Positions 37,073-47,038 of a stretch of DNA of 64,000 nucleotides are shown here, piece by piece. The notes under the pieces are model-generated. The model saw only the letters and a list, made by a program, of their open reading frames with translations, had not been told where the DNA came from and ran no database searches. Both the position numbers and the translations under genes were made by a program. The first letter of the stretch is position 1, and each line of letters starts with the position of its first letter. The stretch covers positions 28,160 through 92,159 of the forward strand of contig JADMLA020000037.1 in assembly GCA_015482705.2 (NCBI GenBank), in the 5' to 3' direction. Source of the DNA: Prosthecochloris sp. (GTDB lineage Bacteria > Bacteroidota > Chlorobiia > Chlorobiales > Chlorobiaceae).

Positions 37073-37080
37073 TATATTTG
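37073..37080 (+). promoter_or_regulatory. TAnnTTTG box just upstream of the queD-like start
   Basis: TATATTTG ends 4 bp before the ATG at 37085. It matches the -7 element of Bacteroidetes-type promoters. If functional, the message would be almost leaderless. No convincing -33 element is seen, so this is tentative. Confidence 0.3.
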
Positions 37081-37084
37081 AGCG

Positions 37085-37510
37085 ATGATAATATCACGAA
37101 AAATCGAACTTGATTACGGCCACACGCTACCCAACAGTTTCTCATTCTGCAACCAATTGCACGGGCACAGAGGCATAGTGGTTGCAACGGTTGAAGGGAA
37201 GATTATCGACCGGGAAGGAGATCCGCAGGAAGGTATGGTAATGGATTTCAAGTTCCTCAACGATATCATGATGAAGCACGTTCATGACGTGCTCGATCAC
37301 GGTTTCGCCGTCTGGAAAAACGACCACGAAGACCTTGCATTCATCACGAAACGCAACAAACGCGTGGTGATCACCGATGAACCCCCAACGGCCGAGTGTC
37401 TGGCCAAGTGGGCTTTCAACCAGATCATGCCTCACCTTCCGGAAAATGTCACGCTCAAAAACCTTCGCTGGTACGAAACACCCAACAACTGGGCGGATTA
37501 CGAAGGATAG
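37085..37510 (+). CDS. 6-carboxytetrahydropterin synthase / PTPS-family protein (QueD-like)
   Basis: The 141-residue protein has the T-fold PTPS layout: zinc ligands from DYGHTLPN (first His), then CNQLHGHRGIVVATVEG with the HGH pair, catalytic-type MVMDFKFLND and the DVLDHGF motif, ending with LKNLRWYETPNNWADYEG. The family converts dihydroneopterin triphosphate to 6-carboxytetrahydropterin for queuosine or to related pterins. The normal Cys of QueD (CxxxHGH) is present as Cys-Asn-Gln-Leu-His-Gly-His. No other queuosine genes are adjacent. The spacing to the upstream TAnnTTTG box suggests little or no leader. Confidence 0.87.
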   Translation: MIISRKIELDYGHTLPNSFSFCNQLHGHRGIVVATVEGKIIDREGDPQEGMVMDFKFLNDIMMKHVHDVLDHGFAVWKNDHEDLAFITKRNKRVVITDEPPTAECLAKWAFNQIMPHLPENVTLKNLRWYETPNNWADYEG

Positions 37511-37599
37511 TAAGTTAAGTCATTTATAAAAAAACTTTATTTCCGAATACATTGTAATATTGTACAAAAACGGTACAACTATTTTCACTTTTACAAAAA

Positions 37600-37624
37600 G
37601 AGGCCGTCTCAAAAGGACGGCCTC
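37600..37624 (+). terminator. Hairpin GAGGCCGTC/GACGGCCTC downstream of the queD-like gene
   Basis: Perfect 9-bp stem (37600-37608 and 37616-37624) with loop TCAAAAG, preceded by an A run. The left arm plus loop (GAGGC-GTCTCAAAAG) recurs at 1283 and, in changed form, at 55460, so it belongs to a repeated terminator-like family. No long T run follows on the plus strand. Confidence 0.6.
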
Positions 37625-37770
37625 TCGTATTTCGAGCGAACAATCGTTTGTCGTTCAGCTGCCCTTCCTGGTCGTTATCTCGAGCCAGAACAGCGAAATC
37701 CGTACCTCTATTCCACGGTGAGTCAGAGCTTTTCTATTAAAGGATCTTTCATACAGACGGGCAAAAAAAG

Positions 37771-37965
37771 TTATCGCACTATCCCCGAATAAATCAGAAA
37801 AAACGTCATACCCGTGCTCACCAAATATATCGCTGCATAAACCTTTTCTCTCAGTCCCTTGAAAAAGAGGTGATGTACTCCTTCGAGGAACGAATAAACC
37901 AGTATAGAGGAGACAAGATATATCATGAAATCTGTAATAATGTTAGAGTCCGCTGCCGTTGACAT
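37771..37965 (-). CDS. Small membrane protein, unknown
   Basis: 64 residues from the ATG at 37965. Two probable membrane helices: FMIYLVSSILVYSFLEGVHH and YAAIYLVSTGMTFFLIYSGI, joined by a short basic loop (FFKGLREKV). I know no family for it. The balanced topology and charged loop make it more likely real than chance. It stands alone in a 900-bp region of low gene density between queD and the next plus-strand gene. Confidence 0.5.
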   Translation of the reverse strand: MSTAADSNIITDFMIYLVSSILVYSFLEGVHHLFFKGLREKVYAAIYLVSTGMTFFLIYSGIVR

Positions 37966-38287
37966 TATTACAACAAAAAGCATACCACTCCGTAATTGGA
38001 GCAAAAAGCAAAAAAATAACGTAGATTAATTTTAAGATGCAATTTGTGAAACAACTGTTTCATCTCAAAAAGATACAGACATGAAAATTCACAACTGCCC
38101 ACCATTCCAATGCATTTTCTTGATGGAAACAACTAAAACCGCACAGGCAGCTTGAGAAAAACAATAAATAACTTATAATTAAAATTAAGGTTACAATGAT
38201 CAACCGCATTTTCAACGCATAAACGCATAATCAATAAATAGTCTTCATCAGACTATTATCTCCCACCCCCTTAAACCGTTTGTTTTC

Positions 38288-38386
38288 ATGATATCTTTTT
38301 TTGAGGAATATCTGATACTATTGGAAGTTGGAGCCTTTATTTTAGTTTTCATTATATTTGCAATTATCTGGTGGCGAACCAAATAA
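38288..38386 (+). CDS. Possible 32-residue single-helix membrane peptide
   Basis: ATG at 38288 to TAA at 38386. The peptide has an acidic N-terminus (MISFFEEYL), one continuous hydrophobic helix (VGAFILVFIIFAIIWW) and a basic end (RTK), a textbook small membrane protein by charge and length. No clear ribosome site precedes it, and it has no recognised family. It lies 33 bp upstream of the next gene and could share its message. Confidence 0.33.
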   Translation: MISFFEEYLILLEVGAFILVFIIFAIIWWRTK

Positions 38387-38419
38387 AGGCATTTTCTTTC
38401 CGAAATAGATCCCCCTTTC

Positions 38420-38929
38420 ATGGGAACCATATACGACTATACAGACGGAACCGTGCTGGAAGATATTGCAAAAGCACTTCATGTGTTTCGAAAAAATGAT
38501 GGTTCTCTCGCCAATACCGAGATCGGGCAACGAATGCTGGATAACATCAAAAAGTTCGAACCGGTCATCATAACGATCGAACAGGCTATGGATCGCATCC
38601 GTAATGCATCAACCGTTGCGATAGGAGAGAGAGTCTGCAGATCACTGCATACCGATTCCATATTTACGGAGTCGGTATTTCTCGATGAATTGGCCGAGGC
38701 AATGATCCAGAAAGGCGTTGCCGAACCATGTACAGCTGATGAAGCGGAGCAAACGATGAGCAAGTACTCGAAACATCCGCTCATCATCTCGAAAGTTTCG
38801 GGAAGGCATCAGGAAATCTGCCGTACTCATCCACCTGAATGCGTTTATTGGATAGCGCAGAAAAAAGGGCTTACCTGCTTGACACGAATAAAAGCCGAAG
38901 ATCAATCATTACCTGCCGGCACCCAGTAA
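38420..38929 (+). CDS. Hypothetical protein with a C-terminal cysteine cluster
   Basis: The 169-residue soluble protein is unrecognised. The N-terminal two thirds are helical (EDIAKALHVFRKNDGSLANTEIG, TIEQAMDRIRNASTVAIGERVC). The C-terminal part has Cys residues in EPCTADEAEQ, HQEICRTHPPECVYW and KGLTCLTR, suggesting a metal or Fe-S site. Composition and codon use match the neighbours, so it looks like a resident gene. Its last 28 bp overlap the 3' end of the convergent radical SAM gene. Confidence 0.7.
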   Translation: MGTIYDYTDGTVLEDIAKALHVFRKNDGSLANTEIGQRMLDNIKKFEPVIITIEQAMDRIRNASTVAIGERVCRSLHTDSIFTESVFLDELAEAMIQKGVAEPCTADEAEQTMSKYSKHPLIISKVSGRHQEICRTHPPECVYWIAQKKGLTCLTRIKAEDQSLPAGTQ

Positions 38930-39846
38930 ACCTCCCCGTCCTGAAGTGTTACCGTTTTAAATTTCCCTGACCCGAGCAGTTGCCTGATCACGAACTCAAC
39001 CCGATCGGGTTCGTCAGTGATGAGTTCATCGAGGGCGTGACGAAGTTCGCGTTCCTGAAGCGGATGACGCTTGGTGATCGCAATGACCGTTTCAATGATA
39101 TCGGTAGTGCTCTTCAGGCTCATACTTCCTTTTACCGGATGAACCACTTGAACAACAGGTGATAAAATGAGACGCGCCCTTGCAACAGCATTTTCGGATG
39201 GAAGACGAACACTGGACTCGGTCGAAGGACGGGTAGGAAGCACAAGATGCACCGTGTCCGGTCGTATCTTTTCAAGTACTGCTGCGATATCCTGTAAAGC
39301 TTCAGCAGAATCATTCATGCCCGCTATCAGCATGACTTCAACCCAGAGCTTTCCAGGATATACATTGCGAAATGCGATCAGTCCCTCGATATGTCGCTCA
39401 TAGGTGAACCCCGGAGCGGGCCTGTCAATACGATCGAACAGTTCCGCAGAGCCTGCATTCAATGACGGCAGCACGGCATCGGCCTGCAGTAGATCATCGC
39501 GTACCTCTTCGAAAGAGAGTAGCGAACCGTTGGTAATGACCGCAACCGGAATGTCGGTTACTTTTTTTATCTCCTGGATCAGCCATCCCAGGCCTTTGTA
39601 AAGCGTCGTCTCACCGGAACCGACAAAGGTTATCCAATCAATCGCAGCAGAACCATCGACGGCCTGTTTTATTTCTGCAAGTATCTCTTCACGGGGGAAA
39701 AATTCCCGGCGTTCAGTAACGTATATCCGGGTTTTTCCAAGCTGACAATAGATGCAGTTCCATGTACAGCTTTTCGAAGGCAGTACATCGACACCGAGGG
39801 ACTGCCCAAGCCGTTTGGAGGATACTGGTCCGAAAACATGCTTCAT
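38902..39846 (-). CDS. Radical SAM protein
   Basis: 314 residues. The cluster motif CTWNCIYCQ (CxxxCxxC, ~27-34) lies in an N-terminal MKHVFGPVSSKRLGQSLGVD context, followed by FVGSGETTLYKGL and ITNGSLL, typical of the radical SAM group whose members start with VFGPVPSRRLG. A C-terminal helical domain of ~80 residues follows. Such proteins cleave S-adenosylmethionine to a 5'-deoxyadenosyl radical; the substrate is unknown here. Confidence 0.85.
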   Translation of the reverse strand: MKHVFGPVSSKRLGQSLGVDVLPSKSCTWNCIYCQLGKTRIYVTERREFFPREEILAEIKQAVDGSAAIDWITFVGSGETTLYKGLGWLIQEIKKVTDIPVAVITNGSLLSFEEVRDDLLQADAVLPSLNAGSAELFDRIDRPAPGFTYERHIEGLIAFRNVYPGKLWVEVMLIAGMNDSAEALQDIAAVLEKIRPDTVHLVLPTRPSTESSVRLPSENAVARARLILSPVVQVVHPVKGSMSLKSTTDIIETVIAITKRHPLQERELRHALDELITDEPDRVEFVIRQLLGSGKFKTVTLQDGEVYWVPAGND

Positions 39847-40007
39847 GAAAAAAACCTTGATTCATTGAGGTACCGGGCTGCTTATGCGTCAACAAGCGCT
39901 ACACGCCATAATGTCTTACTATCCCGCAAAATCATAGTCCCTGTAGCGACTTTGACCGATTTCAAAAGGTTGACCGGAAAATGCTGCAGAAAGAAGACCG
40001 TCGGTCA

Positions 40008-41357
40008 CTAATCAACTCCGCTCGAGGCAAGCACCTCTGCAATTTTGACCTTGCTTTCCGCTTCAAATTCGTCCTGCGATATCAGTGGCAACAGTGCACT
40101 GGCCACTCCAAATGCAATGATCTCGAGCCCGAAAATGGTTGCATACGACCACATGTAATTTCCGGAAAAAGCATAAACGACATCCCGGATTATACCCGCC
40201 CCGAAGTGCCCTATAAACATCGCAAGGCTTTGCGCCGTCCCCCATAGGCCGATATAGACTCCGCTTCTTCCTGCTGTCATGGTCATCATCATGGTAATGT
40301 TGGCGACACTTGCTGCGCCGAGCCCTATTCCAGCTATAACAAGACCGACTCGAAGAATGGTTTCATCAAGCATGAAACCGGAGAATATAATAATGGAGAA
40401 ACCAACGATGCAGAACATGTTGCCGATAAACGCTCCTCTTTTTTTCCCGATTCTATTGAGCAGAAAACCAACAAGCAGCATGAAAACAAGCTGCATTCCC
40501 CCCATCGTCGGTCTGAACAACTTTGTGGTGACTCCTACCGGCATACCGAAGACATCCGCACCAAACGGCTCCATAACGATTTCGCATGAAAAAAGCGCTA
40601 TAATAGCGACCAGAATATAGAATGCGAACAGTAGCGTTTTCGGTGAAGATGAGAGTAATTGTATCGACTGCCCAAATGTCAAAGCCTCCTCGGTCTTGCC
40701 TTTTTTTACCGAAGAGTTCCTTTCTTCAACTCCGGTAAAAGCGAAAATAGCGATTCCAAGAGCGATCATCCCCCCTACGAAAGCGACATTCATAAGACGT
40801 TCGGGTGTATAGACATCGAGATAATTCCCTACGACACGTGCAGAAACTATCGTCGTCAGTACCATCAACGTCCAGCTCGCAGAGGTTACCTTGCCGATAT
40901 GCTTGTCACCGACATAATCCGCAATAAGAGCATAATAGGCCGTCGTCGCAACTTGGAGACCGAATCCGAAAACCAGAAAAATAACAACCAGTTTCAGAAG
41001 CCCGACATCCTGAACCATTGCAGGCAGAAATTCGGCTAACCCTACACCTGCGATTTTCACCTCATACGCCGCCATGGGAGAAAGAATGAAAGAAAACACA
41101 CAACATAGCAGGCCGAGAAGGATATAAGGTGAACGCTTGTATCCAAAAAGATGGGATTTATCCGACATGTTTCCTGCCCAAACCTTCACACCGAAGACAG
41201 CAAGCAGTTCCTTAAGGCTGATAAGCCCGAAAACAATGGTTGAAGAAATACCGAGATCTGAAGTCATCACACGATTCAGTGTATCATGCAGAAACCCCAA
41301 CATGATACCGAATCCCATTTGAAAAAGTGCAAGTCGGACAAGATTGAACTGCCTCAT
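40008..41357 (-). CDS. PucC/LhaA-type major facilitator of the BCD family
   Basis: The 449-residue protein has twelve predicted membrane helices and the BCD signature: RLALFQMGFGIMLGFLHDTLNRVM at the N-terminus, WAGNMSDKSHLFGYKRSPYIL in loop 2-3 and ADYVGDKHIGKVTSASWTLM mid-protein. In purple bacteria this family (PucC, LhaA, Bch2) helps assemble light-harvesting complexes and may move bacteriochlorophyll. Green sulfur bacteria lack LH1/LH2, so here it may serve reaction-centre, FMO or chlorosome pigment delivery (inference). It is a single-gene unit. Confidence 0.88.
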   Translation of the reverse strand: MRQFNLVRLALFQMGFGIMLGFLHDTLNRVMTSDLGISSTIVFGLISLKELLAVFGVKVWAGNMSDKSHLFGYKRSPYILLGLLCCVFSFILSPMAAYEVKIAGVGLAEFLPAMVQDVGLLKLVVIFLVFGFGLQVATTAYYALIADYVGDKHIGKVTSASWTLMVLTTIVSARVVGNYLDVYTPERLMNVAFVGGMIALGIAIFAFTGVEERNSSVKKGKTEEALTFGQSIQLLSSSPKTLLFAFYILVAIIALFSCEIVMEPFGADVFGMPVGVTTKLFRPTMGGMQLVFMLLVGFLLNRIGKKRGAFIGNMFCIVGFSIIIFSGFMLDETILRVGLVIAGIGLGAASVANITMMMTMTAGRSGVYIGLWGTAQSLAMFIGHFGAGIIRDVVYAFSGNYMWSYATIFGLEIIAFGVASALLPLISQDEFEAESKVKIAEVLASSGVD

Positions 41358-41467
41358 AAATCAGCCTGTAAGAAATTCACCATAGAGAAAAAACACGATG
41401 CATAATTTACACAAAAGCAGCTCTTTTCTAAACAGCGATGCTCACCGCCGTCGAAAAGGAAGACGAA

Positions 41468-42049
41468 TTAACGTAGAGAACACATATTCCTGACTTCCTG
41501 ATGGCGAAAGCAATCGGTCACGTGATCGTTAACCATGCCGATGGCCTGCATGAACGCATAACAGATAGTTGAGCCGACAAAGCTGAAACCCTGACGTTTG
41601 AGTTCCTTGCTCATTCGATCCGATTCTTTTGAAAAAGCCGGCACATCTTCAACGAAGCGCCATTTGTTCTGTATGGGCTTGCCGTCCACAAGATCCCAGA
41701 CAAAACCCGAGAAGGACCCATGCCGCTCCTGAATGGCAAGGACACCCTGCGCATTTTTGATTGTCGACTCGATTTTCCGCCGGTGTCTCACAATTCCGGG
41801 GTTACCGAGCAACCGCTCGATATCCTGCCTGCCATAACCTGCAACCTTCTCGAAAGCGAACGAGTCGAATGCCTGGCGATAGTTCTCACGCTTTCGAAGA
41901 ATCGTGATCCAGCTAAGCCCTGCCTGAGCTCCTTCCAATACGAGCATTTCAAACAGTTTCCGATCGTCGAACACCGGAACACCCCATTCATTATCGTGAT
42001 ATGCCACGTAAAGCGGATCGTCTCCACACCAGACGCACCTTTTTTTCAT
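41468..42049 (-). CDS. tag: DNA-3-methyladenine glycosylase I
   Basis: Removes 3-methyladenine from alkylated DNA. The 193-residue product has the zinc-binding N-terminus RCVWCGDDPLYVAYHDNEWG (Cys, later His ligands), LVLEGAQAGLSWITIL with the catalytic-pocket Glu, and SFVGSTICYAFMQAIGMVNDH with C-terminal His/Cys ligands near CFRHQ. Normal length for the family. It has its own unit and diverges from thiC across the riboswitch region. Confidence 0.95.
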   Translation of the reverse strand: MKKRCVWCGDDPLYVAYHDNEWGVPVFDDRKLFEMLVLEGAQAGLSWITILRKRENYRQAFDSFAFEKVAGYGRQDIERLLGNPGIVRHRRKIESTIKNAQGVLAIQERHGSFSGFVWDLVDGKPIQNKWRFVEDVPAFSKESDRMSKELKRQGFSFVGSTICYAFMQAIGMVNDHVTDCFRHQEVRNMCSLR

Positions 42050-42205
42050 CGATAGTTTACAAAAGGTTACAGCAAAATCGTTACCACAGGCAAACTAAGA
42101 AATTACATGCTACTGGTCACTTGAAAAAAATTTTGCCCCCCCTATCGGAAACCTGACCATAACTTGCAAATCAAACCTATTTTGGTTATTGTGACTACAG
42201 CGAAT

Positions 42206-42294
42206 CATCTTAGGGGTGCTTTGCGGGGGTAGCCCGCGGGCTGAGAACATACCCTTGTAACTTGATGCAGGTAATGCTGTCGCAAGAAAAGATG
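42206..42294 (+). promoter_or_regulatory. TPP riboswitch (THI element) upstream of thiC
   Basis: The conserved core is visible: GGGGTGC (42213), the P3 region GCGGG/CCCGC, CTGAGA (42241), then CTTGATGCAGGTAATGCTGTCGC-type sequence (42261-42283) and GCAAGAAAAG. The closing helix P1 pairs CATCTT (42206-42211) with AAGATG (42289-42294). It lies 83 bp upstream of the thiC start. No U-run terminator follows, so it probably acts on translation initiation, or on a weak hairpin (GATGAAG/CTTCATG). Thiamine pyrophosphate should switch thiC off. Confidence 0.95.
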
Positions 42295-42305
42295 AAGCTT
42301 GTTGA

Positions 42306-44072
<1,767 letters not shown>

Positions 44073-44092
44073 CAGACAGAGATATGAAACAA

Positions 44093-44127
44093 GAACGGCA
44101 CAATAACGTATGATTATTGTGCCGTTC
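44093..44127 (+). terminator. Strong hairpin terminator after thiC
   Basis: Perfect 14-bp stem GAACGGCACAATAA/TTATTGTGCCGTTC (44093-44106, 44114-44127) with a 7-base loop. The T-rich stretch starts about 8 bp later (TTTAGATTTTTTAC). It lies 20 bp after the thiC stop and before the convergent tpiA. Confidence 0.85.
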
Positions 44128-44163
44128 CAGCTTTAGATTTTTTACTTTTTTCCTTTTGACTTC

Positions 44164-44916
44164 TTATCCCGCTGCTTTGACAATCGCCACAAAATCATTG
44201 GCTTTCAGGCTTGCCCCCCCGATCAGTCCGCCATCGATATCGGGCATTGAAAAGAGTTGCGCTGCATTGGAAGGCTTGACACTGCCCCCATACTGAATCC
44301 TGAGATGCTGGGCGGGTAAATCACCGTACATATCCTGAATGGTAGCTCTGATAGAGGCATGTACATCCTGTGCTTCTTCAGGAGTTGCCGTTTTTCCTGT
44401 TCCGATCGCCCATACCGGCTCATAAGCCAATACCACTCCTCCAAGGTCACCGACATCCTTCAGACCTTCCCGCACCTGTTCGGTAACGATCCTTTCGGTA
44501 ATACCACTTTCTCGTTCTTCCAGAGTTTCGCCAACACACATGATAACCTGCATGCCCTCCGAAAGCGCCTTTCTGAGCCGGAGATTCACCGTTTGATTGG
44601 TTTCGCCGAAATACTGCCTGCGCTCGGAATGTCCAACAATAACATATGCACACCCGAGAGATTCCAGCATTCTTACCGAAACTTCTCCGGTATACGCGCC
44701 TTCTTCTTGGTAATGGCAATTCTGCGCAACAAGACGAATGTCACTCCATTCGATAATTTTACCGACTTCTGTAAGGGAGGGAAAAGCTGGAGCGATACCA
44801 ACTTCGCAGCCGACAATCCCGTTACCGAGCTGCTCAAGAATTGCCGAGGCAAGCTCACTTGCTTCAGCAACGGTTTTGTTCATTTTCCAGTTACCAACAA
44901 CAATTTTTTTACGCAT
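44164..44916 (-). CDS. tpiA: Triosephosphate isomerase
   Basis: Interconverts dihydroxyacetone phosphate and glyceraldehyde 3-phosphate. The ~250-residue TIM barrel starts [14 protein letters not shown] (catalytic Lys in NWKMN), then [10 protein letters not shown] (catalytic His) and [13 protein letters not shown] (catalytic Glu), ending in the phosphate-binding [11 protein letters not shown] and GGLIGGASL. The ATG at 44916 is used; a TTG at 44922 adds two residues. It is 2 bp downstream of the small LSm-like gene on the same strand. Confidence 0.97.
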   Translation of the reverse strand: MRKKIVVGNWKMNKTVAEASELASAILEQLGNGIVGCEVGIAPAFPSLTEVGKIIEWSDIRLVAQNCHYQEEGAYTGEVSVRMLESLGCAYVIVGHSERRQYFGETNQTVNLRLRKALSEGMQVIMCVGETLEERESGITERIVTEQVREGLKDVGDLGGVVLAYEPVWAIGTGKTATPEEAQDVHASIRATIQDMYGDLPAQHLRIQYGGSVKPSNAAQLFSMPDIDGGLIGGASLKANDFVAIVKAAG

Positions 44917-44918
44917 GA

Positions 44919-45143
44919 TCAATAGTCGGTTACAATATCCCTGTAAATTTTATCGATCTGGTCGAGAGGAAACGTGTGTTTTCCCGAACGTGCATCCTTG
45001 AGAACAACCTCGGACTGGTTCACCGAAACAATCCGACCATGCCACACCCTGTCCTCTATGGTGATGAGATTCACTTCCTTGTCGATGAGATCGTTATTCC
45101 CACCGATCTGACCGGCCTTATAAACAATCTGACGCTTCCCCAT
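44919..45143 (-). CDS. Small LSm/Hfq-like protein, unknown role
   Basis: 74 residues from the ATG at 45143 (a longer frame to 45266 exists, but its first 41 residues look arbitrary). The core [40 protein letters not shown] (split here only for reference: residues ~19-58) has the alternating strand pattern and G-R-I-V-S-V turn of small Sm-fold or SH3-like barrels. I cannot assign a function. It is tightly linked to tpiA, so probably the first gene of that message. Confidence 0.65.
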   Translation of the reverse strand: MGKRQIVYKAGQIGGNNDLIDKEVNLITIEDRVWHGRIVSVNQSEVVLKDARSGKHTFPLDQIDKIYRDIVTDY

Positions 45144-45293
45144 GACTTCAATCGTTTTTTGTGAAACTGTTTTCAACAATGTGCGCCGTCGCCGAAAGGA
45201 GCCGAAATCCGAGAGGGTATCTTTTTCAGGCTCTGACCAAACAATAAACGACGTCGTTTTGCGCACTCTAAAGTAGTGATTGGGCCGGAATAA

Positions 45294-45322
45294 AAAAAGC
45301 CTGCGCTTCGAGCAGGCTTTTT
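45294..45322 (-). terminator. Bidirectional rho-independent terminator
   Basis: Stem AAAAAGCCTGC/GCAGGCTTTTT (45294-45304, 45312-45322) with loop GCTTCGA. The symmetric A/T runs let it work on both strands. It ends the secreted-protein transcript coming from the right, and isolates the LSm-like/tpiA unit. Confidence 0.9.
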
Positions 45323-45382
45323 CCTGATGTGAAAAATGTACAAGAAAAAAGGCCGTTGCTGAAACTACCCTTTCACTTCATC

Positions 45383-46138
45383 TTATCCAGACCTTTCCCG
45401 CTTATAAATAATTCCTGTTTTTGTGCTGAAAAGAACCATTTCCACAATCTCTACATTGATAAAATGTTCTAAGAATCTATAACTTACAGGAAAGCTATAC
45501 GTTGCCTTTGAGTAGACTTCATATTCTTTTCTGAGATAACTTTGTCGCTTATCTTTCCTCAAATCGCACACAAAAAGAATCCCAAGATTCTCTTTCAAAT
45601 CCCTCGCCTGATCAGGAGTAATTTGCATTTTTATCTTTTTTTTCGAATCACTACTGTTTAAAACATAAATGCAGTAATCGTCACCGAGATATTCAGAAAC
45701 CATAACCCTCGCCCCGAATGCATTAGTAGCCTCATATTTTTGTCCTCTATAGTTAATACGCTGCATCTTTATTTCATCCTTTGAGCCGAACCACTTTTTC
45801 TTTATAGTCATCACCTGATCTTCTGCATCATATTCCAGAGAATAGTTGCCCCAAACCCTTGTCATTTTATTGTTTTTTACAAACGAAAACCTTGTTTGAG
45901 GGTAAACCGCCCGCATTCTCTTCTGATACGCCTCCTTAGTTTCAAACTCATCTTTTTCTGAATACTTTTTTTTCAAATCATTGTAGAGGAAAACGATATC
46001 GTCACTTTCATAACCTTCCGGCAAAACACAGCCTGAAGCAGAATTACTGTTTTCTGCTTTGGCTACCGGCTGCTGAACGCCTGCCACAATAAGTGAATAC
46101 AGCAGAACGACGACTGTTAATACTGACTGTTTTTTCAT
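45383..46138 (-). CDS. Secreted hypothetical protein
   Basis: From the ATG at 46138, 251 residues. A Sec signal peptide (KKQSVLTVVVLLYSLIVAG) ends near AKA. The mature protein is charged and strand-rich (RVWGNYSLEYDAEDQVMTIKKKW, GARVMVSEYLGDDYCIYVL), with a Cys near the N-terminus (SGCVLPEG) and others at ~183 and 196. Long Lys/Glu segments suggest a periplasmic or surface protein. I know no family. It has its own terminator downstream. Upstream codons to 46201 are in frame but unlikely. Confidence 0.72.
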   Translation of the reverse strand: MKKQSVLTVVVLLYSLIVAGVQQPVAKAENSNSASGCVLPEGYESDDIVFLYNDLKKKYSEKDEFETKEAYQKRMRAVYPQTRFSFVKNNKMTRVWGNYSLEYDAEDQVMTIKKKWFGSKDEIKMQRINYRGQKYEATNAFGARVMVSEYLGDDYCIYVLNSSDSKKKIKMQITPDQARDLKENLGILFVCDLRKDKRQSYLRKEYEVYSKATYSFPVSYRFLEHFINVEIVEMVLFSTKTGIIYKRERSG

Positions 46139-46324
46139 GACTGTTTTTTTATTGTCGGAGAAAAATCGGAAATATCCTGCACTGAAAAAGGCATAAATCA
46201 ATCACTGATATACTGCCGCAAATATACGTAGAATTCCAACAAATAAGAGTTTAAACGAATGTACTTCTTGCGTTATAAATTGAGGTTGTGACCTTTCTGG
46301 AGCAGATTGGTCAAAATGAGTAAC

Positions 46325-46358
46325 AAAAAACGGAATACCGCATCCTGTCGGCATTCCG
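46325..46358 (-). terminator. Rho-independent terminator of greA
   Basis: On the minus strand CGGAATGCCG/CGGTATTCCG (46358-46349 with 46340-46331, one G-U pair), an 8-base loop and six U residues (46330-46325). Positioned 56 bp past the greA stop. Confidence 0.88.
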
Positions 46359-46414
46359 CTGAAAAGGTCTTTGCAGAGACCTGTACCTATAGTCAAAAAG
46401 AGGGGGTAAGGATT

Positions 46415-46894
46415 TTACTTGACAAAAATCTCCAGGATTTCATAGTGAAGTTCCCCTTTTGGCACATTTATCTGTACCTTTTCTCCAACCGACTTTCCCA
46501 GAAGGCCCCGCCCCACAGGAGAGCGAACAGATATCTTTCCCTGATCGGTATCCGCTTCCTCAGAAGAAACCAGGGTATATTCGATAATCTCATCGTCAAT
46601 AACCAGATTTTTCAACTTCACGGAAGTCAAGATATAAACCCGGTCGGTCCTTATCTGTTTCGGATCGAGAATGGTCGCCCTCGTAAGCTTGTTTTCCAGC
46701 TCACCAATGCGTCCCTCCAACTGCCTCTGCTCTTCTCTTGCCGCTTCATATTCCGCATTCTCACTGAGATCACCATGAGCCCTTGCTTCAGCGATTTTTT
46801 CGAGAACTTCTGCCCTCGTATCACTCTTGAGCCTGTTCAACTCGTCTTTCAACCTGTTATATCCCTCTTTGGTCAGATACACTCTATCGCTCAT
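46415..46894 (-). CDS. greA: Transcription elongation factor GreA
   Basis: Rescues backtracked RNA polymerase by stimulating transcript cleavage. The 159-residue protein has the N-terminal coiled coil ([18 protein letters not shown], with tip acidic residues in [14 protein letters not shown], residues ~39-52) and C-terminal globular domain with [20 protein letters not shown]. Normal length; single-gene unit with its own terminator. Confidence 0.97.
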   Translation of the reverse strand: MSDRVYLTKEGYNRLKDELNRLKSDTRAEVLEKIAEARAHGDLSENAEYEAAREEQRQLEGRIGELENKLTRATILDPKQIRTDRVYILTSVKLKNLVIDDEIIEYTLVSSEEADTDQGKISVRSPVGRGLLGKSVGEKVQINVPKGELHYEILEIFVK

Positions 46895-46951
46895 ATGTCT
46901 TCTGTTTGTTATTCATTCACGCCCAGTATATCCTAGCGCCTCATTGTCAAT

Positions 46952-46985
46952 AAAAAAAGTAAAGCCAGCATACCGCTGACTTTAC
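46952..46985 (-). terminator. Rho-independent terminator of the HtrA protease gene
   Basis: On the minus strand GTAAAGTCAGC/GCTGGCTTTAC (46985-46975 with 46969-46959, one mismatch), a 5-base loop and seven U residues (46958-46952). It lies 53 bp after the protease stop. Confidence 0.88.
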
Positions 46986-47038
46986 CTCTCTTCGTTCAAT
47001 ATCAATTTACAATTCTTTGTACTGCTTACAAAGCTGGT

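Noticed and set aside
36897..37187. 96-codon minus-strand frame between umuD and queD
   Set aside because: Overlaps the conserved start of the QueD-like protein; no family resemblance.
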